Positions 42,532 to 51,145 of a stretch of DNA of 64,000 nucleotides are shown piece after piece (position 1 is the first letter of the stretch; each line of letters begins with the position of its first letter). The DNA lies in assembly GCF_030656345.1 (NCBI RefSeq), contig NZ_JAUSNR010000012.1, positions 1 to 64,000 of the forward strand, read 5' to 3'. This DNA is from Pseudotabrizicola sp. (lineage in GTDB: Bacteria; Pseudomonadota; Alphaproteobacteria; Rhodobacterales; Rhodobacteraceae). The notes under the pieces were generated by a model that worked only from the letters and a program-made list of their open reading frames with translations, was not told where the DNA came from and ran no database searches. Position numbers and translations under genes: made by a program.

Positions 42532-43737
42532 ATGGAATACTTCGGCACGATCAGGGCTCCGCGCGAAATTCTGTTTGGCTTCGGGCAACGCCGTGCACTT
42601 GGCACCATTGCGCAACGGCTGGGAAAACGCGCTTTGGTGGTCACTGATGCGCGGCTTGCGGCGGATGCAGATTTCCACGCCATGATTGCCGATCTTGAAG
42701 GCTTGGGGAGTGTGGTGCGCGTGGAAGCCGGCACCCTGCCGGATGTGCCCGTCGGGTCCGCCATTGCCGCGGCCGAGGCGGCACGCGGCTTCAACCCCGA
42801 TCTGGTGATCGCCATCGGCGGCGGCTCTTGCCTTGATATGGCCAAATGCGTCGCCCTGCTGCTGTCGCATGGCGGCAAGCCGCAGGATTACTATGGCGAG
42901 TTGAAGGTGCCCGGCCCGGTTCTGCCGCTGATCGCCATTCCGACCACCGCCGGAACCGGGTCAGAGGTGACGCCGGTGGCGGTGCTGTCCGATGCCGAGC
43001 GCAGCCTGAAAGTGGGGATCTCCAGTCCGCATCTGATCCCCGCCGTCGCCATCTGTGACCCTGACCTGACCCTGACCTGCCCGGCCAGCCTGACCGCGAT
43101 TGCCGGGGCAGATGCGTTGACCCATGCGATAGAGGCGTTCACCGCGACCCGGCGCTCGGTGACGGACGGGTTGACGCAAGAGCGTGTGTTCATCGGCAAG
43201 AATGCCATTTCCGACCAGTTCGCACTGCGGGCGATTGCGTTGCTGTGGCAAGGGCTGGAAGCGGCCTGCACCGTCGGCACGGACCTGACCGCGCGCGCGC
43301 AGGTGATGCAGGGCGCGACCTTTGCCGGTCTGGCCTTTGGCGTTGCAGGCACTGGCGCGGCCCATGCGATTCAGTATCCGGTCGGGGCCCTGACCCATAC
43401 CGCGCATGGGCAGGGGGTTGCCTGTCTGATGCCATGGGTGATGGACTGGAACCGGCCCGTGATCAGCCGCGAACTGGCGCAGATGGCCACGGCCATGGGG
43501 CTGGCGAGTGGCGAAGATGTGATCCCCGCGATCTCTGCCCTGTTCCGGCGCATTGGCATTCCGCCAACCCTGTCAGCGCTCGGTCTTGCGCAGGACCGGC
43601 TTGCATGGGTGGCCGAACAGGCCTGCGGCATCGAACGGCTCATCCAGAACAACGCCCGGCCCCTCGCCCGGGCCGACATGCTGCGCCTGCTGAACTCTGC
43701 CTTTGCGGGCGACCGCACTCTGATGGCCACCGCCTGA
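42532..43737 (+). CDS. Iron-containing alcohol dehydrogenase
   Basis: This is a 401-residue group III alcohol dehydrogenase. The NAD-binding GGGSCLDMAK lies near residue 93, PTTAGTGSEVTPVAV near 133, and the metal ligands are in DALTHAIEAF, AAHAIQYPVGAL and HTAHGQG. It oxidises or reduces an alcohol/aldehyde with NAD(P). GGGAGG precedes ATG 42532; a TTG at 42523 is too close to the ribosome site. It is the first gene of a unit with an aldehyde dehydrogenase, suggesting alcohol to aldehyde to acid oxidation of the imported compound. Confidence 0.9.
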   Translation: MEYFGTIRAPREILFGFGQRRALGTIAQRLGKRALVVTDARLAADADFHAMIADLEGLGSVVRVEAGTLPDVPVGSAIAAAEAARGFNPDLVIAIGGGSCLDMAKCVALLLSHGGKPQDYYGELKVPGPVLPLIAIPTTAGTGSEVTPVAVLSDAERSLKVGISSPHLIPAVAICDPDLTLTCPASLTAIAGADALTHAIEAFTATRRSVTDGLTQERVFIGKNAISDQFALRAIALLWQGLEAACTVGTDLTARAQVMQGATFAGLAFGVAGTGAAHAIQYPVGALTHTAHGQGVACLMPWVMDWNRPVISRELAQMATAMGLASGEDVIPAISALFRRIGIPPTLSALGLAQDRLAWVAEQACGIERLIQNNARPLARADMLRLLNSAFAGDRTLMATA

Positions 43738-43759
43738 CCCATCCTTGCAAGGACACACC

Positions 43760-45226
43760 ATGCCCCTCGAATCTCCGACCCTGTCCGCGTTTTCAGACCC
43801 TAACCTGCATGCGCAGGGTCTTTTCATCGGCGGCGACTGGCTGCCCGGTGGCGGCATTCCGGTCATGAACCCGTCAAGCGCAGACCTTTTGGCCGAGGTG
43901 GCGGACGCCACCGCCGCCGACGCCTTGCGCGCTGTTGATGCGGCCGAAGCCGCTGCCGCCGGCTGGCGTGCCACACCACCCCGCCAACGCGCGGAAATCT
44001 TGCGCCGCTGGTTCACACTGATGACCGACCATGCCGAGGATCTGGCCCGCCTGATCTCGCTGGAAAACGGCAAGGCACTGACCGATGCGCGTGGCGAGGT
44101 CGCCTATGCCGCGGAATTCTTTCGCTGGTATGCCGAAGAAGCGGTCCGTATCGCGGGTGAATTCCGTCAGGCCCCGTCGGGTGCGCACCACATTCTGGTC
44201 GATCACGATCCCATCGGCATTGCCGTCCTGATCACCCCGTGGAACTTTCCCGCTGCCATGGCGACCCGCAAGATCGGCCCCGCGCTTGCGGCGGGTTGCA
44301 CCGTGATCCTGAAACCGGCATCCGAAACCCCGCTGACTGCCTTTGCCATGGCGCGTCTGGGGGCGATGGCCGGTGTGCCTGCGGGTGTGGTCAATGTCAT
44401 CACCACAAGCCAGCCCGGGCCGGTGGTGAACGCCATGCTGGCCGATCCGCGCGTGCGCAAGCTGTCGTTTACCGGATCGACCGGCGTGGGCCGCACCCTG
44501 CTGGCCGAGGCTGCAAAGACCGTGGTGTCGTGCTCGATGGAACTGGGCGGCAACGCGCCGTTTCTGGTGTTTGACGACGCCAATCTGGACGCCGCCCTCG
44601 ATGGTGCGATGATCGCCAAAATGCGCAACGCGGGTGAGGCCTGCACCGCCGCCAACCGCTTTTATGTGCAGTCGGGGATTCACGATGCTTTCGTCGCGGG
44701 CCTGACGCAGCGCATGGCGGCGCTGAAAGTGGGGCCGGGAACCGACCCCGCCACACAGGTCGGCCCGATGATCACGACAAAAGCGGTCACCAAGATCGAC
44801 CGGCTTGTGCGTCAGGCGGTGGCGGGTGGGGCCAGTGTCACCACGGGCGGCGCGCCGCTGCCCGGTTCGGGCTACTACTACCCGCCCACCGTTCTGGAAA
44901 ACGTGCCCGAAGATGCCGAAATCGCCCATGAAGAAATTTTCGGCCCTGTCGCCCCGGTGTACCGCTTTGACACCGAGGCGCAGGCCATCAACCTTGCCAA
45001 TGCCACTGAATACGGGCTTGCAGCCTATGTCTATTCGCGCGACCTTTCACGGGCGTTGCGGGTCGGCAAGGGGATTGAAACCGGCATGGTCGGCATCAAC
45101 CGGGGCCTGATGTCAGACCCGGCCGCCCCGTTTGGCGGTGCCAAGCAAAGCGGGTTGGGGCGGGAGGGCGGCGTCACCGGGATCCTGGAATTTCTGGAAC
45201 CGAAGTACTTCGCGGTCAATTTCTGA
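43760..45226 (+). CDS. NAD(P)-dependent aldehyde dehydrogenase (GabD-like)
   Basis: This is a 488-residue aldehyde dehydrogenase. The asparagine is in ITPWNFPAAM (near 155), NAD binding in FTGSTGVGR (near 230), the general base in ELGGNAPF (near 256) and the catalytic cysteine in NAGEACTAANR (near 290). The sequence reads closest to succinate-semialdehyde dehydrogenases. The substrate is probably the product of the alcohol dehydrogenase 22 bases upstream. ATG 43760 follows AAGGA. Confidence 0.9.
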   Translation: MPLESPTLSAFSDPNLHAQGLFIGGDWLPGGGIPVMNPSSADLLAEVADATAADALRAVDAAEAAAAGWRATPPRQRAEILRRWFTLMTDHAEDLARLISLENGKALTDARGEVAYAAEFFRWYAEEAVRIAGEFRQAPSGAHHILVDHDPIGIAVLITPWNFPAAMATRKIGPALAAGCTVILKPASETPLTAFAMARLGAMAGVPAGVVNVITTSQPGPVVNAMLADPRVRKLSFTGSTGVGRTLLAEAAKTVVSCSMELGGNAPFLVFDDANLDAALDGAMIAKMRNAGEACTAANRFYVQSGIHDAFVAGLTQRMAALKVGPGTDPATQVGPMITTKAVTKIDRLVRQAVAGGASVTTGGAPLPGSGYYYPPTVLENVPEDAEIAHEEIFGPVAPVYRFDTEAQAINLANATEYGLAAYVYSRDLSRALRVGKGIETGMVGINRGLMSDPAAPFGGAKQSGLGREGGVTGILEFLEPKYFAVNF

Positions 45227-45234
45227 GGGGGCGC

Positions 45235-46071
45235 ATGGCACAGGATCTGTACCGGAACCGCGATTTCATTCCGGATTTCGATGCGCTGATGGCTGAAATT
45301 GCGGCACGGTCCCATGAATTTGCCGCAGGGGTGACCGTGCAGGCCGATGTGGCCTATGGCCGGGAACCACGGGCGCGGATGGATATTCTGTTGCCCCCGA
45401 CTCTGCGGAACGGCGCGCCGGTGCATATGTTCATCCACGGCGGCTATTGGCGGTCGGGAAACAAGGCCGACCATCACCTTGTCGCGGTGCCCGTTCATGC
45501 GGTTGGGGGGGTCGCCGTGATCGTGGGCTATGGCCTGCTGCCCGCCACCCGGCTGGGGCCTGTCGTGGCCCAGATCCGCCGTGCGGCCCAGCATGTGCTG
45601 GCGATTGCCCCCACGCTTGGGGCCGATCCCGCGCGATTTACCGTCAGCGGTCATTCCGCTGGTGCGCATCTGGCCAGCTACCTTGCCGCCCATGGCCCAA
45701 AAGATCCTCCTGCGCCCGAGTTTCCAGCGGTCCGCGCGATTCTGATGGTCAGCGGAATCTATGACCTGTCGGACATCCCCTCCAGCTTTCTGAAAGACGA
45801 GGCCGGTATGACCGCACAGGAGGCCAAAGACTGGTCGCCGCTGACCGCTGCACAACGGCCCGGACCTTCCAGAACCATCACCCGTGGCGCACAGGAAACC
45901 GCGCCGTTTCACGATCAGGCCCGCGCCTTCGCCAGCCTGCTCGACCACAATGGTCAGCCCTGCACCCTGCACGAAGAACCCGGCCTGAACCACCTGAGCA
46001 TCCTGCTGGCGCTTGCCGATCCAACCAGCCGTCTGGGCGGTGATCTGGCGGCTATGATCTCGGGATCATAG
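45235..46071 (+). CDS. Alpha/beta hydrolase (BD-FAE/kynurenine formamidase-like)
   Basis: This is a 278-residue alpha/beta hydrolase with oxyanion motif HGGYW (68-72), nucleophile Ser141 in SGHSAGAH and a late histidine in EEPGLNHLSIL. No signal peptide is present. HGGYW with GHSAGAH is typical of esterases and formamidases of the kynurenine-formamidase-like group. It is third in the unit with the alcohol and aldehyde dehydrogenases, 8 bases after the latter. It may release an acid or alcohol from an ester or lactone; the substrate is unknown. Confidence 0.83.
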   Translation: MAQDLYRNRDFIPDFDALMAEIAARSHEFAAGVTVQADVAYGREPRARMDILLPPTLRNGAPVHMFIHGGYWRSGNKADHHLVAVPVHAVGGVAVIVGYGLLPATRLGPVVAQIRRAAQHVLAIAPTLGADPARFTVSGHSAGAHLASYLAAHGPKDPPAPEFPAVRAILMVSGIYDLSDIPSSFLKDEAGMTAQEAKDWSPLTAAQRPGPSRTITRGAQETAPFHDQARAFASLLDHNGQPCTLHEEPGLNHLSILLALADPTSRLGGDLAAMISGS

Positions 46072-46130
46072 CGAAAACCGGCTGTTGCACCCGTTACGAC
46101 GCGCCAGAGTGAATCCGGTCGCCGGTCTTT

Positions 46131-46147
46131 GCGTCACACAGTGACGC
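46131..46147. terminator. Hairpin between convergent genes
   Basis: GCGTCAC-ACA-GTGACGC forms a perfect 7-bp stem between the hydrolase stop and the LysR gene on the other strand. There is no clear T-run; it could serve both directions. Confidence 0.55.
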
Positions 46148-46177
46148 CCTATGGTGAAGGGTGGCATTCCAGCTGCC

Positions 46178-47092
46178 TCAACGGGACGTCTGGTCTTCTG
46201 CCAACAGGCTGCGGAACCGCGCGATGCTGGTTTCAATGAACTGCCGCGCGATTTCTGTCGGCGGAATGCCATCGGTCACGGCGAAGGCGAAACGATGCAA
46301 AAGCCGTTCGCGCAGTGGCCGGATTTCGATGGGCAAATGGGCGAAGTCGCGCGCCATCAACTCGTTGACCAGCGTCACGCCAAGCCCGCGCGCGGCCAGC
46401 GCGCAGGCCGACTGCACGGAATGCGCCTCGACCCGCACCAGCGGGCGCATTCCGACTTCCCAGAACGCTTCGTCGATATCACGCCGGGGCAGGCGCATGC
46501 GGCCCAGAAGGATCAGCGGCACGGCGTGAAGATCACTGATCGAGACCTCCTTGCGGTCGGCAAGGGGGTGACCCCGCGGCATCACGCAAACGGTTGGTAC
46601 TTCGATCACGGGCGTTGTATCCAGCCCCGAGCGCTGTGTCGGCATCCGCAGAAATCCGACTTCTGCCCGTTCATCCAGCACCATCCGCTCTATCGTGTCA
46701 TAGGCCCCGGTGTGCAGCTCAACCTGAACCCGTTCATTGCGTTCAAGAAATTCTGCCAGAATGGCCGGCACGATCGATATGGTCAGGCTGGCCGGAAACG
46801 CCACGCGCAGCATCTCGGTCGCATAATTGCCGACCTTCAGCTCCGCCGCGCGCTGGGTCAGCCGCGCACCGTGGTCGACAAGCCCGGCGATTTGCGCCTG
46901 CAACAGCTGGTTTTCGCGCGTGGCAATCAGACGACCCCGGTCCCGCACAAAAAGCTGCAGGCCCAGATCCTCTTCCAGCTGCGCGATGCGGCGGCTGACG
47001 GCAGATTGCGACAGGCCAAGCGCCTGCGCGGCGGCCTGAGTGGTGCCCTTTTCAACCACGGCACGGAATGTCTCCAGAAGGCTCAGGTGCAT
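46178..47092 (-). CDS. LysR-family transcriptional regulator
   Basis: This 304-residue regulator has a LysR helix-turn-helix at residues 3-60 (LLETFRAVVEKGTTQAAAQAL, SQSAVSRRIAQLEEDLG) and an effector domain. It is divergent from the peptide-type ABC operon, the usual arrangement for a LysR protein and its target. The intergenic region has a CTATG-N9-CATAG repeat beginning right at its start codon, suggesting autoregulation. The effector is unknown; it is probably the imported compound or its hydrolysis product. Confidence 0.88.
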   Translation of the reverse strand: MHLSLLETFRAVVEKGTTQAAAQALGLSQSAVSRRIAQLEEDLGLQLFVRDRGRLIATRENQLLQAQIAGLVDHGARLTQRAAELKVGNYATEMLRVAFPASLTISIVPAILAEFLERNERVQVELHTGAYDTIERMVLDERAEVGFLRMPTQRSGLDTTPVIEVPTVCVMPRGHPLADRKEVSISDLHAVPLILLGRMRLPRRDIDEAFWEVGMRPLVRVEAHSVQSACALAARGLGVTLVNELMARDFAHLPIEIRPLRERLLHRFAFAVTDGIPPTEIARQFIETSIARFRSLLAEDQTSR

Positions 47093-47142
47093 CTATGCGA
47101 ATCCATCATAGGGTAACCGGCAATCTTCATAGTCTTGCATAG
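47093..47142. promoter_or_regulatory. Candidate LysR binding region
   Basis: CTATG (47093-47097) and CATAG (47107-47111) form a 19-bp inverted repeat of the LysR type. Two more CATAG copies follow at 47128-47132 and 47138-47142, ten bases apart. The arrangement of one dyad plus offset half-sites is typical of LysR activation regions. Confidence 0.5.
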
Positions 47143-47242
47143 TCGCGAATCGTTCTGCAATGTCGGATTGCAACGGGAAGGTAACACCCAAAATGGCATC
47201 CACTCTGACGTCGGCGCAGGCGCGTCAACGGATGGTCAGGAC

Positions 47243-48211
47243 ATGACCGTCTTTATCTTCCGGCGGCTGATTCAGGCAGTGATGGTGCTGCTGGTCACCT
47301 CGCTGATCGTGTTTCTGGGCGTCTATGCCATCGGTGACCCGCTGGAGATCTTGTTGCCGGGGGATGCCACAGCGGCAGAACGGGCACAGGTGGCGGCATC
47401 GCTCAACCTCGATGCGCCGTTGCCGGTGCAGTACTTCACCTTTCTCGGCTCGGCGCTGACCGGCGATTTCGGCAATTCGTTTGTCTTCAACCGTCCTGCG
47501 TTGACCGTTATCTTTGAACGTCTGCCCGCAACGCTGGAGCTGACGATTACCGCACTTGTGCTGTCGCTGGCGATCGGCCTGCCGCTCGGGCTCTGGGCGG
47601 GCACCCGACCGGGGACGGTGGTGGATGAAAGCGTGATGACCGGGTCCATCCTTGGCTTTTCGCTGCCGAATTTCTGGCAAGGCATGATGCTGGTGATGAT
47701 TTTCTCGGTCTGGCTGGGCTGGCTGCCATCGACAGGGCGGGGCCAGACCGGCACGATCTTTGGCATCCGCACAAGTTTTGCCACATGGGACGGGTTTACC
47801 CATCTGATCCTGCCGGCCACAAATCTTGCGCTGGCCCAAATTGCGCTGGTGATCCGGCTGACGCGGACCGGCGTGCAGGAAACCATGCCGCTGGATTTCA
47901 TCAAATTCGCCCGCGCGCGGGGCTTAAGCGAACGGCGTATCCTGTTCGTGCACGTGTTCAAGACCATTCTGATCCCCATTGTCACGGTCATCGGGGTTGA
48001 GTTCGGATCGCTGATTGCCTTTGCTGTGGTGACAGAGACGATCTTTGCATGGCCCGGCGTCGGCAAGCTGATCATCGATTCCATCAACGCGCTCGACCGG
48101 CCAGTGGTGGTGGCCTATATTCTGGTCATCGTTGCGATGTTCATCGCCATCAACTTCCTTGTCGATGTGCTGTATTCCCTGCTCGACCCGCGCATCCGGG
48201 GCCGGGCATGA
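47243..48211 (+). CDS. Peptide/nickel-type ABC transporter permease (DppB-like)
   Basis: This is a 322-residue permease with six hydrophobic helices. The family N-terminus FIFRRLIQAVMVLLVTSLIVF and the EAA loop (FIKFARARGLSERRILFVHVF near residue 220) are clear. It forms the channel with DppC. ATG 47243 follows TCAGGA; the open frame upstream to 47135 lacks similarity. It is the first gene of a six-gene operon of overlapping genes (ATGA at every junction). Confidence 0.9.
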   Translation: MTVFIFRRLIQAVMVLLVTSLIVFLGVYAIGDPLEILLPGDATAAERAQVAASLNLDAPLPVQYFTFLGSALTGDFGNSFVFNRPALTVIFERLPATLELTITALVLSLAIGLPLGLWAGTRPGTVVDESVMTGSILGFSLPNFWQGMMLVMIFSVWLGWLPSTGRGQTGTIFGIRTSFATWDGFTHLILPATNLALAQIALVIRLTRTGVQETMPLDFIKFARARGLSERRILFVHVFKTILIPIVTVIGVEFGSLIAFAVVTETIFAWPGVGKLIIDSINALDRPVVVAYILVIVAMFIAINFLVDVLYSLLDPRIRGRA

Positions 48212-49101
48212 GCGTGGCGTTGTTTTCAGGCGACACCATGTTTGCGCGTATCCTGCGCGGCATTGTTGCCAGCCCGAAGGCCACCGCGGCGGCGCTTGTC
48301 TGCGTGACCTTGATCGCGGCGGCGCTGCTGGCACCGCTGATCGCGCCGCAGAACCCCTATGACCTTGCGGCCATTGATTTCTTCGACGGTCGCCTGCCGC
48401 CGGGCAGTGAAAGCCTGTCGGGAATGACCTTCTGGCTGGGGACCGATACGCAAGGCCGCGATATGCTGTCTGCGATGTTGTACGGGCTGCGCACCAGCCT
48501 TGCGGTCGGCCTGACATCCGGGCTTCTGGCGCTGCTGGTCGGCACGACGCTTGGGCTGATCGCGGCCTACGCCGGTGGGCGTCTGGATGCCTTTATCATG
48601 CGGTTCGTCGATCTGATGCTGGGCTTTCCCACCATCCTTGTCGCGCTGATGATCCTTGTGGTCTTTGGGCAGGGCACGTGGAAGGTGATCCTTGCGCTGG
48701 TTTTCGTGCAATGGGCCTATTTCGCCCGCGCCGTCCGGGGGGCCGCGTTGGTTGAGACCGGCAAAGATTATGTCGAGGCCGCGCGCTGCCTTGGGCTGTC
48801 GCCCGCGCGTATTCTGGCGGCGCATATCCTGCCCAACTGTTTGCCGCCGCTGATCGTGATCGGCACCATTCAGGTGGCGAATGCTATTGCCGCCGAAGCC
48901 ACGCTGTCATTCCTCGGGATCGGGCTGCCGATCACTGAACCTTCACTCGGGCTACTGATCGCCAATGGTTATCAGGTGATGCTGGCCGGGTTGTACTGGA
49001 TGAGCGTCTATCCGGGGCTGCTGCTGCTTGCCATCGTGTTCTCGGTCAACATCGTCGGTGACCGGCTGCGCGAAGTGCTGAACCCGAGGCTGGAAACATG
49101 A
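48208..49101 (+). CDS. Peptide/nickel-type ABC transporter permease (DppC-like)
   Basis: This is a 297-residue permease. A first helix (AALVCVTLIAAALLAPLIAP) precedes the periplasmic LGTDTQGRDMLSAMLYG motif of DppC proteins, and the EAA loop is near YVEAARCLGLSPARILAAHIL. It starts inside the upstream stop (ATGA at 48208). The frame continues upstream within dppB but is not coding there. Confidence 0.9.
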   Translation: MSVALFSGDTMFARILRGIVASPKATAAALVCVTLIAAALLAPLIAPQNPYDLAAIDFFDGRLPPGSESLSGMTFWLGTDTQGRDMLSAMLYGLRTSLAVGLTSGLLALLVGTTLGLIAAYAGGRLDAFIMRFVDLMLGFPTILVALMILVVFGQGTWKVILALVFVQWAYFARAVRGAALVETGKDYVEAARCLGLSPARILAAHILPNCLPPLIVIGTIQVANAIAAEATLSFLGIGLPITEPSLGLLIANGYQVMLAGLYWMSVYPGLLLLAIVFSVNIVGDRLREVLNPRLET

Positions 49102-50081
49102 CCGCACCGTTGCTGAAGGTCGAAGGGCTGAAGACCTGGTTCGACACACCCAAGGGCATGGTTAAATCTGTTGACGGTGTCGATCTGGACCTGCGCCGGG
49201 GCGAGATTCTGGGGCTGGTCGGCGAAAGCGGATCGGGGAAATCCGTGACCGGCTTTTCGCTGATCGGGCTGGTGGACCCACCCGGCCGCGTGGTCGAGGG
49301 GCGGATCGAGTTCAACGGCGAAGACCTGCGCACGGCGTCCCCGGCACGGCTGCGGTCATTGCGCGGCGACCGGATCGCGATGATCTTTCAGGACCCGATG
49401 ATGACGCTGAACCCGGTTCTGCGCATTGCCACGCAGATGATCGAGACCGTGCGCGCGCATCGCAACGTCAGCCATGCCGAAGCGCGGGCCCGCGCTGTCG
49501 AGGCGCTTGGCAAAGTGGGTATTCCGCGCCCGGCAGAGCGGATCGACGCCTATCCGCATGAATTTTCCGGCGGGATGCGGCAGCGCGTGGCGATTGCCAT
49601 CGCGCTTCTGCACGAACCTGACCTGATCATCGCGGATGAACCCACAACGGCGCTGGATGTCACCATTCAAAGCCAGATTCTGGCCGAGGTGCAGAAGCTG
49701 GCGGCGGAAATGGGGATGGGGCTGATCTGGATCAGCCATGATCTTGGCGTCGTGGCCGCGCTCGCGCAGCGGGTGGCGGTGATGTATGCGGGCCGGATTG
49801 TCGAACGTGGCACCATTGACGAGGTGCTCGATACCCCCCGCCACCCCTATACCGCCGGGCTGATCGGCTCGACGCCGATGGCCAATGTGCGTGGCCAGCC
49901 GTTGCGGCAGATTCCGGGGTCGGCCCCACCGCCGCTTGGCCGCCCCGAAGGCTGCCCGTTCCGCCCGCGCTGCGCCCATGCGACCGAAATCTGCAAGACC
50001 GAACCGCAGGAAACCCTTGCCGGTGGCCATGGCTGGCGCTGTTTCCATCCGCTGCAGGATCAGGCCGGGGGGCGCATATGA
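49098..50081 (+). CDS. Peptide-type ABC transporter ATP-binding protein (DppD-like)
   Basis: This is a 327-residue ATPase with Walker [10 protein letters not shown] (near residue 42), signature [15 protein letters not shown], Walker [14 protein letters not shown] and the C-terminal oligopeptide-transporter extension with cysteines ([14 protein letters not shown]). This extension binds an iron-sulphur cluster in some DppD proteins. It pairs with the next ATPase. ATGA overlaps are present at both ends. Confidence 0.93.
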   Translation: MTAPLLKVEGLKTWFDTPKGMVKSVDGVDLDLRRGEILGLVGESGSGKSVTGFSLIGLVDPPGRVVEGRIEFNGEDLRTASPARLRSLRGDRIAMIFQDPMMTLNPVLRIATQMIETVRAHRNVSHAEARARAVEALGKVGIPRPAERIDAYPHEFSGGMRQRVAIAIALLHEPDLIIADEPTTALDVTIQSQILAEVQKLAAEMGMGLIWISHDLGVVAALAQRVAVMYAGRIVERGTIDEVLDTPRHPYTAGLIGSTPMANVRGQPLRQIPGSAPPPLGRPEGCPFRPRCAHATEICKTEPQETLAGGHGWRCFHPLQDQAGGRI

Positions 50082-51145
50082 CGGATACACCTGCACCCGT
50101 GGCGCGCGCTGTTGCGGTTACCAAACAGTTTCAACGCAAGACCGATTTTGCCGACCGGCTGGCCATCCGGCTTGGCATAGCGTCACCGCCACCCGCCGTT
50201 CATGCCCTTGATGCCGTGGATCTGGAGGTGCGCAAGGGCGAGGTGGTGGGGCTGGTCGGCGAATCCGGCTGCGGCAAGTCTACGCTTGGCCGCGTGATCG
50301 CCGGAATGCTGCCGCCCACTGCGGGCCGGGTCGAACATGATGGCAAGGACATCTCGCAGCTTCGGGGACAGGCGGCGCGGGATATGCGCCTTGCGACGCA
50401 GATCATCTTTCAGGACCCGATGTCATCGCTGAACCCGCGCAAACGGGTGCGCGAGATTATCGGTGAAGCACCCCGTGTCCACGGCCTCGTGTCCCGCGCC
50501 AATACGCGCGCACTGGTCGAGGATCTGCTGGCACGGGTCGGGCTTGATCCGGCGATGGCGGATCGCTACCCGCACCAGTTTTCCGGCGGGCAGCGGCAAC
50601 GCATCGGCATTGCCCGGGCGCTGGCGGTGAACCCCGATTTCCTGATCTGCGATGAAAGCATCGCAGCACTTGACGTGTCGATTCAGGCGCAGGTGATCAA
50701 CCTGTTCATGCAGTTGCGGGCCGAACTGGGGCTGACGCTGCTGTTCATCAGCCATGATCTGTCAGTCGTGCGCCACATCTCGGACCGCGTGGTCATCATG
50801 TATCTGGGCCGGGTGGTGGAGGAAGCGCCGACCGATGCAATCTTTGACACGCCGCGACACCCCTATACCGAGGCACTGCTGCACGAAATACCGCGACTCG
50901 ACCGGCGGGCCCGCAGCTTTTCGCCGGTGAAGGGCGAAATCCCTTCGCCCGTGAACCCGCCCTCGGGCTGCCATTTCCATCCGCGCTGCCCGTTCGCGAT
51001 GGAGATCTGCAGCACCACTCGCCCGCCGCTGGTGGAGGTTGCGGCCAACCATCGTACCGCCTGCCACCTGAATGACGGACAGGGGCGGCTTCCGACTGAC
51101 ATCCAGATCCAGACACAAACCGAAAAGCAGGGAGAAGACCTATGA
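50078..51145 (+). CDS. Peptide-type ABC transporter ATP-binding protein (DppF-like)
   Basis: This is a 355-residue ATPase with Walker A GESGCGKST (near residue 64), signature FSGGQRQRIGIARAL and Walker B LICDESIAALDVS, which reads ICDESI instead of the common DEPT. The C-terminal extension has the cysteine pattern CHFHPRCPFAMEIC. It forms a heterodimer with DppD. Its stop overlaps the binding-protein start. Confidence 0.92.
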   Translation: MTDTPAPVARAVAVTKQFQRKTDFADRLAIRLGIASPPPAVHALDAVDLEVRKGEVVGLVGESGCGKSTLGRVIAGMLPPTAGRVEHDGKDISQLRGQAARDMRLATQIIFQDPMSSLNPRKRVREIIGEAPRVHGLVSRANTRALVEDLLARVGLDPAMADRYPHQFSGGQRQRIGIARALAVNPDFLICDESIAALDVSIQAQVINLFMQLRAELGLTLLFISHDLSVVRHISDRVVIMYLGRVVEEAPTDAIFDTPRHPYTEALLHEIPRLDRRARSFSPVKGEIPSPVNPPSGCHFHPRCPFAMEICSTTRPPLVEVAANHRTACHLNDGQGRLPTDIQIQTQTEKQGEDL

